64,000 nucleotides of DNA from Shinella curvata. Its GTDB lineage: Bacteria > Pseudomonadota > Alphaproteobacteria > Rhizobiales > Rhizobiaceae. Within the stretch, counting starts at the first letter, position 1; each line of letters begins with the position of its first letter. The position numbers and the translations under genes were made by a program. The notes beneath the pieces were generated by a model. It had not been told where the DNA came from. It saw only the letters and a list, made by a program, of their open reading frames with translations, and did not search any database. Location of the stretch: contig NZ_JALJCJ010000005.1 in NCBI RefSeq assembly GCF_022899935.1, forward strand, positions 248,001-312,000, read 5' to 3'. This document shows positions 55,910 through 64,000 of this stretch, in pieces.

Positions 55910-57895
55910 ATGACGATTTTCCGATCCGGCTTTCTCGCCGCCTCCATCATCGCGCTCTCCAGCGGCTCGGCACTCGCCGACTACGAGCTGAACATCCTGC
56001 ATATCAACGACCTGCATTCGCGCATCGAGGCGATCAACAAGTTCGATTCGACCTGCTCGGCCGAAGAAGAGGGCAAGGGCGAATGCTTCGGCGGCGTGGC
56101 ACGCCTGAAGGCTGCGATCGATGCCCAGCGCCAGGCGCTGTCCGGCAAGAACGTGCTCCTCCTCAATGCCGGCGACAATTTCCAGGGTTCGCTCTTCTAC
56201 ACGACCTACAAGGGGGCGGCCGAAGCGGAATTCCTCAATCTCATGAAGTTCGACGCCATGACCGTCGGCAACCATGAATTCGACGACAGCGAGGACGGCC
56301 TCGCCACCTTCCTCGACAAGGTCCAGTTCCCTGTCGTCACCGCCAATGTCGCCGCCGGGGCGGGCTCGAAGCTCGGCGACCGCATCAAACCTTTCATCGT
56401 GCTGGATCAGGGCGGCCAGAAGATCGGCATCGTCGGCGCGGTCGCCAACGATACGGCGGAACTCTCCTCGCCCGGCCCGAACGTGCTGATCGGCGACGAC
56501 GTCGCCGATATCACCGCCGCCGTCGCCGAACTGAAGAAGCAGGGCGTCGACAAGATCATCGCACTCACCCATGTCGGCTATCCGCGCGATCTTGCGGCGA
56601 TCGCCAAGATCCCCGACATCGACGTGGTCGTCGGCGGCCACACCAACACATTCCTGTCCAACACCTCGGACAAGGCGGAAGGCCCCTATCCGACGCTGGT
56701 CGACAATCCCGGTGGTTACAAGGTGCCCGTCGTACAGGCCGGCGCCTATACGAAATATCTCGGCAATCTCAAGGTCGTCTTCGACGATGCCGGCGTGGTG
56801 AAGGAAGCCTCCGGCGAGCCGATCCTGATCGATTCCAAGATCAAGCCGGACGAAGCCGTGCTCGCCCGCATCAAGGAACTCTCCGGCCCGATCGAGGAGC
56901 TGAAGAATAAGATCGTCGCGGAAAGTTCAGCCCCGATCGACGGCTCGCGCGAAACCTGCCGTGCCGCCGAATGCGCCATGGGCAACCTCGTGACGGACGC
57001 GATCCTCGACCGCACCAAGGATCAGGGCATCACCATCGCCATCACCAATGGTGGCGGTCTGCGCGCCTCCATCGACGGCGGCCCGGTCTCGATGGGCGAA
57101 GTGATCTCCGTCCTGCCCTTCCAGAACACGGTCGCGACCTTCCAGCTCAAGGGCTCCGACCTCGTCGCCGCCCTCGAAAACGGTCTTAGCCAGATCGAAG
57201 AGGGTGCCGGTCGCTTCCCGCAGGTCTCCGGCCTGAAATATTCCTTCGACAAGTCGAAGCCGGCGGGCAGCCGTGTCGTTTCCGTCGAGGTGAAAGAAGG
57301 CGATGCCTTCGTACCGCTCGATCCGGCCAAGATCTACGGCGTCGTCTCGAACAACTATATGCGCTCGGGCGGTGACGGCTATTCGGTCTTCGCGAAATTC
57401 GGCCAGAACGCCTATGATTTCGGCCCGAACCTGGAGCTGGTCGTCGCCGACTATCTCGCCGCGCACCAGCCCTACAAGCCTTACACGGATGGTCGCATAA
57501 CCGAAGTTGCCGCGTCGACACCTGCGACGGTCGACGCCGCGACCGGCACCGAGGCAAAGCCGGCCACATCGACGGAGACGGCTGCAAAATCGACGGAGGG
57601 AGCTGCAACGACCGGTGACGCCGCTTCCGACGCCGCAACAACGACTGAAGCCAAACCCGCGGCCTCGACCGACACGACTGCGAAGTCTGCGACCGAGGGG
57701 ACGGCGACCACGACGACAAGCGAAGCAGCAACGGCGGGCGGCAAGCATATTATCGCGCGCGGCGACACGCTGTGGGACCTCGCCAAGGCCGCCTATGGCG
57801 ACGGCACGCTGTGGCGCAAGATCGCGGAAGCCAACGGCAATCCGCGTCCGCGCGCGCTGCATGTCGGCAATGAGCTTTCCATCCCCGCAAAATAG
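55910..57895 (+). CDS. UshA-like 5'-nucleotidase with C-terminal LysM domain
   Basis: 661 residues. Signal peptide (about 1-24, ending SALA-D). Metallophosphatase domain with HINDLHSR, NAGDNFQG, VGNHEFDD, THVGYPRD and GGHTN; 5'-nucleotidase C-terminal domain with NGGGLRASIDGG and LPFQNTV; a Thr/Ala-rich linker of about 75 residues with two similar TEAKPA blocks; and a LysM domain at the end (GDTLWDLAKAAYGDGTLWRK, then HVGNELSIP). LysM would tether the enzyme to peptidoglycan. The ATG at 55910 has GAGG 5 bases upstream; ATG 55901 is the alternative. Confidence 0.93.
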   Translation: MTIFRSGFLAASIIALSSGSALADYELNILHINDLHSRIEAINKFDSTCSAEEEGKGECFGGVARLKAAIDAQRQALSGKNVLLLNAGDNFQGSLFYTTYKGAAEAEFLNLMKFDAMTVGNHEFDDSEDGLATFLDKVQFPVVTANVAAGAGSKLGDRIKPFIVLDQGGQKIGIVGAVANDTAELSSPGPNVLIGDDVADITAAVAELKKQGVDKIIALTHVGYPRDLAAIAKIPDIDVVVGGHTNTFLSNTSDKAEGPYPTLVDNPGGYKVPVVQAGAYTKYLGNLKVVFDDAGVVKEASGEPILIDSKIKPDEAVLARIKELSGPIEELKNKIVAESSAPIDGSRETCRAAECAMGNLVTDAILDRTKDQGITIAITNGGGLRASIDGGPVSMGEVISVLPFQNTVATFQLKGSDLVAALENGLSQIEEGAGRFPQVSGLKYSFDKSKPAGSRVVSVEVKEGDAFVPLDPAKIYGVVSNNYMRSGGDGYSVFAKFGQNAYDFGPNLELVVADYLAAHQPYKPYTDGRITEVAASTPATVDAATGTEAKPATSTETAAKSTEGAATTGDAASDAATTTEAKPAASTDTTAKSATEGTATTTTSEAATAGGKHIIARGDTLWDLAKAAYGDGTLWRKIAEANGNPRPRALHVGNELSIPAK

Positions 57896-57932
57896 GGCCC
57901 GGCGAATAAGGACAATTTGTCTCCACTATTTC

Positions 57933-57969
57933 TGCCGGTCCGGGCTTTCCCGGACCGGCATTTCTTTTT
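57933..57969 (+). terminator. Intrinsic terminator of the 5'-nucleotidase gene
   Basis: TGCCGGTCCGGG-CTTT-CCCGGACCGGCA followed by TTTCTTTTT. Confidence 0.92.
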
Positions 57970-57983
57970 AGAAACATTCCGAA
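57967..57983 (+). promoter_or_regulatory. Possible Irr/ICE-like site before hemH
   Basis: TTTAGAA-ACA-TTCCGAA resembles the iron control element (TTTAGAA-N3-TTCTAAA), with 5 of 7 matches in the second half-site, 64 bases before the hemH ATG. Rhizobial Irr represses haem genes under iron limitation. It overlaps the T-tract of the upstream terminator. Confidence 0.35.
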
Positions 57984-58046
57984 CCGAACGGCTCCTCGCC
58001 GCGTAGAAGAACACTGACCGAAACCCCGCACGCACAGGACCGAAAC

Positions 58047-59078
58047 ATGCAGGACATCGCCGCCAAGCCCGCCAGCCATCCGCCCGTCAAGCACGGCAAG
58101 GTCGGCGTCCTGCTCGTCAATCTCGGCACGCCCGACGGAACCGACTACACCTCCATGCGCCGCTACCTGAAGGAATTCCTGACGGACAAGCGCGTCATCG
58201 AATGGCCGAAGATCGCCTGGTATCCGATCCTGTTCGGCATCGTGCTCAACACGCGCCCCGGCAAGGTCGGCAAGGCCTACGAGATGATCTGGAACAAGGA
58301 CCGGAACGAGAGCTACCTGCGCACCTATACCCGCAGCCAGGCCGAACTGATGGCTGCTTCGCTCGCCGAACACAGCCATGTCGTCGTCGACTGGGCCATG
58401 CGCTACGGCCAGCCGTCGATCGCCTCGCGCATGGAAGTTCTCCAGAAGCAGGGCTGCGAACGCATCCTGGTCTTCCCGCTCTATCCGCAATATGCGGCAG
58501 CGACGACCGCCACCGTCAACGACAAGGCCTTCGAATTCCTGCTCAAGCAGCGCTGGCAGCCGGCGCTGCGCACCGTGCCGCCCTATCACGACGACCCGAC
58601 CTATATCGACGCGCTCGCCGTCTCGATCGAAAAGCACCTGGCGACGCTCGACTGGGAACCGGAGCGCGTGCTGACTTCCTTCCATGGCATTCCGCAAAGC
58701 TATTTCGACAAGGGCGATCCCTATTACTGTCAGTGCCAGAAGACCGCGCGCCTGTTGCGCGAACGGCTCGGCTGGTCGGAGGAGAAGCTGGTGATCACCT
58801 TCCAGTCCCGCTTTGGACCGGAAGAATGGCTGCAGCCCTATACGGACAAGACGGTCGAGAAGCTGGCGCAGGACGGCATCAAGCGCATCGCCGTGCTCAA
58901 TCCCGGCTTCGTTTCCGATTGCCTGGAAACGCTGGAAGAGATCGCCGAGCAGGCGGCCGAAAGCTTCCTGCACAATGGCGGCGAGAAATTCGCCCATATT
59001 CCCTGTCTGAACGATTCTGCTGAAGGCATGGCTGTTCTGGAGAAAGTCGTGCGGCGCGAACTCGCCGGCTGGATCTGA
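58047..59078 (+). CDS. hemH: Ferrochelatase
   Basis: Inserts ferrous iron into protoporphyrin IX, last step of haem synthesis, at the inner membrane face. 343 residues. GVLLVNLGTPDG, FPLYPQYAAATTATV, SFHGIPQSY with the iron-binding H213, CQCQKTARLL and VSDCLETLEEI with the catalytic Glu are intact. ATG at 58047. Monocistronic; possible Irr control (see the upstream site). Confidence 0.96.
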   Translation: MQDIAAKPASHPPVKHGKVGVLLVNLGTPDGTDYTSMRRYLKEFLTDKRVIEWPKIAWYPILFGIVLNTRPGKVGKAYEMIWNKDRNESYLRTYTRSQAELMAASLAEHSHVVVDWAMRYGQPSIASRMEVLQKQGCERILVFPLYPQYAAATTATVNDKAFEFLLKQRWQPALRTVPPYHDDPTYIDALAVSIEKHLATLDWEPERVLTSFHGIPQSYFDKGDPYYCQCQKTARLLRERLGWSEEKLVITFQSRFGPEEWLQPYTDKTVEKLAQDGIKRIAVLNPGFVSDCLETLEEIAEQAAESFLHNGGEKFAHIPCLNDSAEGMAVLEKVVRRELAGWI

Positions 59079-59178
59079 TCCGGGATAAATCCTTTTCCCG
59101 TCCAAATAGACTGGCATCGCGAGCCGTATTCCCTAGAGTGGCGCCGCGCCGCATCGTTGTCTGTTGGAGAAAGAAAAC

Positions 59179-60216
59179 ATGGAACTGTCCGGCCCGGATA
59201 TTTTCGTCATCGTCATCGTGCTTTTTGTCCTCTTCCTGCTGTTCAAGGGGATCAAGACCGTGCCTCAAGGCTATCAGTACACGGTGGAGCGCTTCGGCCG
59301 ATATACCAGCACCCTACAGCCCGGCCTCAATTTCATCGTGCCGCTCATCGACAGCATCGGCGCCAAGATGAATGTCATGGAACAGGTGCTGGACATTCCC
59401 CAGCAGGAAGTCATCACCCGCGACAATGCCAGCGTCGCCTCCGATGCGGTCGCCTTCTACCAGATCCTCAACCCCGCCCAGGCCGCCTATCAGGTCGCCA
59501 ATCTGCAGCACGCCATCATCAACCTCACCATGACCAACATCCGCTCGGTCATGGGCTCGATGGATCTCGACGAGCTCCTGTCCAACCGCGACAAGATCAA
59601 CGACCAGCTGCTGCGCGTCGTCGATGAAGCCGCCCATCCGTGGGGCGTGAAGATCACCCGCGTCGAGATCAAGGACATCGCGCCGCCGAAGGATCTCGTC
59701 GATTCGATGGCCCGCCAGATGAAGGCCGAGCGCGAGAAGCGCGCGCAGGTGCTGGAAGCAGAGGGTTCGCGCAACGCGCAGATTCTCCGCGCCGAGGGCG
59801 CCAAGCAGTCCGCCATCCTCGAGGCCGAAGGCACGCGCGAAGCCGCCTTCCGCGACGCCGAGGCGCGCGAACGTCTCGCCGAGGCCGAAGCCAAGGCGAC
59901 GAAGATGGTCTCGGAAGCCATCGCCGCCGGCAACGTGCAGGCGATCAACTACTTCGTCGCGCAGAAATACACCGAGGCCATGGCCGCTATCGGCAAGGCG
60001 AACAATTCCAAGATCGTGCTGATGCCGATGGAAGCCTCCTCGCTGATCGGCTCACTCGGCGGCATCGGCGCCATCGCGCGGGAAGTCTTCGGCGGTGACG
60101 GCTCTGCCGCTCAGCCGGTCAACACAGCGCGCGCGCGCCAGACGCCGGTCACGACCACGACCGCCTCCACACCCGCCTTCCGCAGCCCGTTCGACACGCC
60201 GCCGCAGGGAACGTGA
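59179..60216 (+). CDS. SPFH/band 7 (QmcA-like) membrane protein
   Basis: 345 residues. One N-terminal helix ([18 protein letters not shown]), SPFH domain ([49 protein letters not shown]), then an Ala/Glu-rich coiled coil (about 195-260, repeats of AEG..) and a low-complexity tail. It forms membrane-associated oligomers (stomatin/flotillin-like microdomains). ATG at 59179 has GGAGAAAG upstream. Its stop overlaps the NfeD gene, its usual partner. Confidence 0.93.
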   Translation: MELSGPDIFVIVIVLFVLFLLFKGIKTVPQGYQYTVERFGRYTSTLQPGLNFIVPLIDSIGAKMNVMEQVLDIPQQEVITRDNASVASDAVAFYQILNPAQAAYQVANLQHAIINLTMTNIRSVMGSMDLDELLSNRDKINDQLLRVVDEAAHPWGVKITRVEIKDIAPPKDLVDSMARQMKAEREKRAQVLEAEGSRNAQILRAEGAKQSAILEAEGTREAAFRDAEARERLAEAEAKATKMVSEAIAAGNVQAINYFVAQKYTEAMAAIGKANNSKIVLMPMEASSLIGSLGGIGAIAREVFGGDGSAAQPVNTARARQTPVTTTTASTPAFRSPFDTPPQGT

Positions 60217-60218
60217 GC

Positions 60219-60674
60219 ATGATCCAGCGCATAGTCACGGAACTCGGTCCCTGGGCATGGTGGGTTCTGGGGATCGTCCTTCTGATCCTCGAAGTGCTGA
60301 TGCCCGGCGTTTTCCTGGTCTGGATCGGCGTTGCGGCGATCATCACCGGCGCGCTTTCGCTGCTGCTGTGGGAAGCAGGATTCTGGACATGGCATGTTCA
60401 GTGGCTGGTTTTCGCGGCCCTTTCACTCGTGTCGCTGTTCATCGGCCGCCGGATCGTCAGCGCCCGCCTGGCCTCCGACCAGCCGCACCTGAACCAGCGC
60501 GGCCAAAGCCTCGTCGGGCGCACGGCGACGCTGGAGCAGCCGCTCACCGAAGGGCGCGGCCGCATCCGTCTCGATGATACGATGTGGAGCGTTCAGGGGC
60601 CGGACCTGCCGGTCGGCACACGCGTGCGGGTCACGGCAAGCAATGGCCGCGATCTCACGGTCGAGCCGCTATAG
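60219..60674 (+). CDS. NfeD-family protein (short form)
   Basis: 151 residues: three hydrophobic helices (WWVLGIVLLILEVLMPGVFL, LVWIGVAAIITGALSLLL, WLVFAALSLVSLFIG) and a C-terminal OB-fold domain (GQSLVGRTATLEQPL, MWSVQGPDLPVGTRV). NfeD proteins act with SPFH partners encoded next door. ATG at 60219 has AGGGA 8 bases upstream; a GTG at 60213 overlaps the upstream stop and is the alternative. Confidence 0.93.
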   Translation: MIQRIVTELGPWAWWVLGIVLLILEVLMPGVFLVWIGVAAIITGALSLLLWEAGFWTWHVQWLVFAALSLVSLFIGRRIVSARLASDQPHLNQRGQSLVGRTATLEQPLTEGRGRIRLDDTMWSVQGPDLPVGTRVRVTASNGRDLTVEPL

Positions 60675-60677
60675 GGA

Positions 60678-61673
60678 TCAGGCGACGCCGATCCTGAGCA
60701 GGTCGTGGAAATGCACGACGCCGATGGGGCGGAACGCCTCATCGGTGACCAGCAGTGCGGAAATGTTGTGCTGGTTGAGCAGGCCGAGGGCCGATGTCGC
60801 CAGCGTCGCAGGCTTCACCGTCTTCGGATTGCGCGTCATCACGTCGTCGACATCAAGCTCGGCAAGATTGCGCGTCAGATTGCGGGCAATGTCGCCATCC
60901 GTGACGATGCCGACCAGGATGCCTTGGTCATTGACGACGCCGACGCAACCGTAACGCTTCTGGGCGAGCGTCATGACGGCATCCGGCATGGATGTGCCGA
61001 GGGCCACCAACGGCATGTTCTCGCCGCTGTGCATGATATCGCCGACATGCGAGAGGCTCGCCCCCAGCTTGCCGCCGGGATGGAAGGTTTTGAAATCCGT
61101 CGCGCTGAAACCGCGGGCTTCGAGCAGGGCAACCGCGAGCGCATCGCCGAGTGCAAGCTGCATCAGCGTCGAGGTCGTCGGCGCAAGCCCATGCGGGCAG
61201 GCTTCCTGTTCCTTCGGCAGCAGGAGAAGCGTATCGGCCTCCCGCGCCAGCGCCGAGCGCTCGCCGGAGGTGATGGCGATCAACGGGATCTGGAAGCGGC
61301 GGGAATAGTTGATGATGCCCTGAAGCTCGGCGCTTTCACCGCTCCACGACATGGCGAGGATGACGTCGTCGCGCGCGATCATGCCGAGATCGCCATGGTT
61401 GGCTTCGACAGGATGCACGAAAAAGGACGGAGTACCGGTCGAGGCGAAAGTCGCCGCGATCTTCGCGCCGATATGGCCCGATTTACCGATGCCTGTCACC
61501 ACGACACGCCCGCTGATATCGCCGATCTGGCGTACCGCCTCGCAGAAAGCGTCATAGAGCCCGCCCTGGAGCGCGGCCGAAAGGGCGACAAGCCCTGCTT
61601 TTTCGGTTTCGACGGTACGGATTGCGGACGCAATAGCGCCGTTGCCGTCAACTTTTGCCTGTCTCTTGATCAT
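60678..61673 (-). CDS. kdsD: Arabinose-5-phosphate isomerase (KdsD/KpsF type)
   Basis: Converts ribulose-5-P to arabinose-5-P, the first step toward KDO of lipopolysaccharide. 331 residues: SIS domain (about 45-180) with TGIGKSGHIGAKIAATFAST, EANHGDLGM, SWSGESAEL and ALGDALAVAL, then two CBS domains (about 210-270 and 280-331). ATG at 61671-61673. Convergent with NfeD. A KpsF role in capsule synthesis is the alternative; no capsule genes are nearby. Confidence 0.92.
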   Translation of the reverse strand: MIKRQAKVDGNGAIASAIRTVETEKAGLVALSAALQGGLYDAFCEAVRQIGDISGRVVVTGIGKSGHIGAKIAATFASTGTPSFFVHPVEANHGDLGMIARDDVILAMSWSGESAELQGIINYSRRFQIPLIAITSGERSALAREADTLLLLPKEQEACPHGLAPTTSTLMQLALGDALAVALLEARGFSATDFKTFHPGGKLGASLSHVGDIMHSGENMPLVALGTSMPDAVMTLAQKRYGCVGVVNDQGILVGIVTDGDIARNLTRNLAELDVDDVMTRNPKTVKPATLATSALGLLNQHNISALLVTDEAFRPIGVVHFHDLLRIGVA

Positions 61674-61821
61674 TCGGCCTCGTTAGACCCTTTGTCTGTC
61701 ATTGTCCATGCACGAATGAAGGCAGCCCGTTACGGCAGGTGAATCCCGCTTTCTCAACCAAGCGTTAACCACAACGGTTTACGTTCGCTTAGGAAATTCG
61801 GAAAGATCGCAGGCCGCAATC

Positions 61822-63312
61822 ATGGCAGAGGCACACGGAATGGATCGCGGGACTGCCCAGTCCCGCCAATCGCGGCGTCTGGCCGGGCTTCTGCTCGCCG
61901 GAACGATGCTTGCAGCCATGCCCGCCCTTGCCCAGGATGCCACGAGCACCGCCGATACTTTCAGCAACCCGCTGCCGAACCAGATTCAGGTCCAGGCCGG
62001 CACGGGCGCCATCGCCACGGAAACAACGGCCGGGACGGCGGCGCAACCCGCCCTTATCGCCGATCAGCAGGCCGCAGCGGCCGACGACGATCTGACCGGA
62101 GCGATCCGGCGCACCGATCCGGAAGCCGAGCGGCTGAATCTGCCGGAAGGGACCGTCGACAATGTGCGCAGCCCCGACGGCGATCCCTACGAGCCGACCG
62201 GCATCCGCCTCGGTACCTTCGTGCTGAAACCCTCCCTGACACAGGGCCTGGGATATGAACGCAACCGCTCCGGCAGCACCGCGACGAGCCGCACCTTCTC
62301 CCAGACCGGCATCCGGGGTTCGCTGACCTCTGACTGGTCGCGTCACCAGCTCACCATCGATGCCGATGGCATCTACCAGCGCAATCTCAGCGGCACCGGC
62401 GAAACCGAGCCGCAGCTGCGCATCAACGGCGACCTCAGGCTCGACCTCAGCGACGATACGATCGTCAACATTACCGGCGGTTACGCCTTCGAACGGGAAA
62501 GCTCCAACGATCCCAACGCCGTCGATGGGGCCAGCGCCCAGTCCGGCGTGCAGACCCTGACGGGCGGCGCGCGCGTCACGCGCGATTTCGGCCTCATCCG
62601 CGGCACGCTCGGCACGGAACTCGAGCGCCGGACCTATGGCTCAGCAACGCTGAGCGACGGCAGCAGGCTCGATCTTTCCGACCGCAACTATACGGAAGCG
62701 ACCGTGACGGGCCGCATCGGCTACGAGCTTTCACCCGCCCTCATTCCGTATCTGGAGGCTTCCGTCGGACGCTCGTTCTACGACGACAAGACCGATTCGC
62801 TCGGCTACGAGCGCTCGGCCACCACTCTGGGCGCGCGCGCCGGCGTGGAAGTGGACCTTGGGGAAAAACTGCGCGGCGATCTCGGCCTCGGCTACGAGCA
62901 GGCCTCGTTCGACGACAACCGCCTTGATACGATCCGCGCCCTGACGGTCGACGGATCGGTCTTCTGGTCACCGCAGCGCGGCACGGATCTCCGGCTCGGC
63001 CTGCAGACGCAGATCGAACCCTCGACGGCCGGCGGCCAGAGCGGCTATGTCAGCTACGCGGCGAATGCGGAACTGACGCACGAACTGCGCGACAATCTCG
63101 TCGCCCGCCTCAGCGCGGCCTATACGTGGCGCAATCTGCCGACGGAACTCGGTCCCGACCAGAACATCTACCTGATCGGCACGGGCCTGACCTGGAACAT
63201 CAATCGCTGGCTCGCCGTGACCGGCGACGTCTCCTACGAGCTGACCCGCCAGGCGAGAGCATCCGACACCGGCGTCACGCGCGCCGGCATCGGGCTTGTG
63301 CTGCGCCGCTGA
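61822..63312 (+). CDS. Outer-membrane beta-barrel protein
   Basis: 496 residues. A signal peptide ends near residue 38 (AMPALA-Q). A 75-residue Ala/Thr-rich, disordered segment follows, then a repetitive barrel-like region with alternating polar/hydrophobic strands (GTFVLKPSLTQGLGYERN, HQLTIDADGIYQRNL, INGDLRLDLSDDTIVN, RITGGYAF-like) ending in a strand closing with LVLRR. It resembles the beta-barrel porin 2 (BBP2) surface proteins of Rhizobiales. Function unknown. ATG at 61822; an ATG at 61840 is also possible. Convergent with galU. Confidence 0.85.
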   Translation: MAEAHGMDRGTAQSRQSRRLAGLLLAGTMLAAMPALAQDATSTADTFSNPLPNQIQVQAGTGAIATETTAGTAAQPALIADQQAAAADDDLTGAIRRTDPEAERLNLPEGTVDNVRSPDGDPYEPTGIRLGTFVLKPSLTQGLGYERNRSGSTATSRTFSQTGIRGSLTSDWSRHQLTIDADGIYQRNLSGTGETEPQLRINGDLRLDLSDDTIVNITGGYAFERESSNDPNAVDGASAQSGVQTLTGGARVTRDFGLIRGTLGTELERRTYGSATLSDGSRLDLSDRNYTEATVTGRIGYELSPALIPYLEASVGRSFYDDKTDSLGYERSATTLGARAGVEVDLGEKLRGDLGLGYEQASFDDNRLDTIRALTVDGSVFWSPQRGTDLRLGLQTQIEPSTAGGQSGYVSYAANAELTHELRDNLVARLSAAYTWRNLPTELGPDQNIYLIGTGLTWNINRWLAVTGDVSYELTRQARASDTGVTRAGIGLVLRR

Positions 63313-64000
63313 CTATTTCAGGCTGGCAACAAGCTGCTTCAGCGGGCCTTCAACCGACGGGCGGATATCGGCGCGCGCCAGCGCAAAGGCGATATTGGCA
63401 AGAATGAAGCCATCCTTGGCGCCGCAGTCATAGGTCTCGCCGCGGAAGTGATAGGCGGCGAACTGCTGGTCGTTTGCAAGCCGCACCATGGCATCCGTCA
63501 GCTGGATCTCATTGCCGGCGCCGCGCTCCTGATTGGCAAGAATCGGAAAGATCTCCGGCTGGAGGATGTAGCGGCCGTTGATGAAGAAATTGGAGGGCGC
63601 GGTGCCCGGCGCCGGCTTCTCGACCATCTTCGTTATGGCGAAGCCATCACCGACCTTCTCCCCGACACCGACGATGCCGTATTTGTGGGCCTGGTCGGGC
63701 GCGCATTCCTCGACGGCGATGACGTTCGCGCCGCTATGCTCGAACAGTTCGACCATGCCCTTCATGCAGCCCTTCTCGGCCTTCATGATCATGTCGGGCA
63801 AAAGCAGCGCGAAAGGTTCGTTGCCGACCAGCTCACGGGCGCACCAGACGGCATGGCCGAGACCAAGCGGCTCCTGCTGGCGCGTGAAGCTCGTCGAGCC
63901 CGCCACCGGAAGGATGCTTTCCAGCAATGTCAGTTCGGCGGTCTTGTTGCGCTGGCGCAGCGTCTGCTCCAGCTCCACCTGGATATCGAAATAGTCCTCG
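63313..64000 (-). CDS. galU: UTP-glucose-1-phosphate uridylyltransferase (partial, C-terminal part)
   Basis: Makes UDP-glucose, precursor of exopolysaccharide, cyclic glucan and LPS. The frame is open to the right edge ([19 protein letters not shown] at the edge), so the N-terminal part is outside the window. Visible are [58 protein letters not shown] and [12 protein letters not shown], typical of GalU. Confidence 0.95.
   Translation of the reverse strand, partial: EDYFDIQVELEQTLRQRNKTAELTLLESILPVAGSTSFTRQQEPLGLGHAVWCARELVGNEPFALLLPDMIMKAEKGCMKGMVELFEHSGANVIAVEECAPDQAHKYGIVGVGEKVGDGFAITKMVEKPAPGTAPSNFFINGRYILQPEIFPILANQERGAGNEIQLTDAMVRLANDQQFAAYHFRGETYDCGAKDGFILANIAFALARADIRPSVEGPLKQLVASLK

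Noticed and set aside
61756-61783. CtrA box before the beta-barrel gene (TTAACC...GGTTTA)
   Set aside because: The second half-site is not TTAA and the spacing is wrong.

Overview
The window is a high-GC alphaproteobacterial chromosome segment, most likely from the Rhizobiaceae (Agrobacterium/Rhizobium/Shinella-like). The evidence is ruvC-ruvA-ruvB-ybgC-tolQ synteny, tkt-gap-pgk next to zapA and a DUF4164 gene, rcdA (DUF1465), gapR (DUF2312), homospermidine synthase, an Omp10-type lipoprotein, rhizobial palindromic repeats and CtrA-type TTAA-N7-TTAA boxes. It is mostly dense core genome. I see no prophage, no tRNA or rRNA gene, no CRISPR array and no complete insertion sequence. Product names rest on motif recognition in the translated frames, not on database searches.

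Layout. 1-4461 (minus strand): Holliday-junction operon ruvC, ruvA, ruvB running into a Nudix hydrolase, ybgC and the start of tolQ. A vapBC toxin-antitoxin pair with its own palindromic operator sits between ruvC and ruvA. 4.6-10.1 kb: luciferase-like monooxygenase, yebC, a secreted small protein with a secreted metallo-beta-lactamase-fold protein, a stress FMN protein, ymdB-like phosphoesterase, 5-formyl-THF cyclo-ligase. 10.2-16.0 kb: an orphan LuxR helix-turn-helix, a SorC regulator divergent from transaldolase, and a large RTX/type I-secreted repeat protein; this block separates the cyclo-ligase gene from a probable 6S RNA and zapA. 16.5-22.1 kb: zapA, DUF4164, then tkt-gap-pgk (pentose phosphate/Calvin-type and glycolytic enzymes) and a short orphan transcript with a 24-codon ORF. 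22.2-27.3 kb: small membrane protein, MFS transporter, DUF1192, a CtrA-boxed candidate sRNA, rcdA with its own CtrA box, rpmE, ABC exporter.

27.4-33.2 kb: TctC-type binding protein, FAD dehydrogenase, a MotA/ExbB-like plus OmpA-like pair, and an inositol-monophosphatase homologue with altered metal ligands. 33.4-46.0 kb: Sel1-repeat protein, ThiE-like protein, TSUP exporter, ArsR regulator, two DUF465 genes, purEK, rpmJ, TPR protein, hydrolase, DUF1036-pyk, N-formylglutamate amidohydrolase, DUF1244, gapR and an unknown membrane protein. 46.2-55.7 kb: DUF882 peptidase-like protein, NtrC-family regulator, pepF, pabB-pabC, homospermidine synthase, Omp10. 55.9-64.0 kb: 5'-nucleotidase fused to LysM, hemH with a possible Irr box, SPFH/NfeD pair, arabinose-5-phosphate isomerase, an outer-membrane beta-barrel and the end of galU.

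How parts work together: several genes concern the cell envelope and cell cycle (Tol-Pal, zapA, rcdA, gapR, DUF882, LysM nucleotidase, Omp10, kdsD, beta-barrel). The two CtrA boxes around 24.1-24.3 kb suggest that rcdA and a neighbouring sRNA are controlled by the same master regulator that RcdA helps to destroy. The most unusual points are that CtrA-linked sRNA, vapBC wedged into the ruv operon, and the SuhB-like protein that has lost metal-binding residues.
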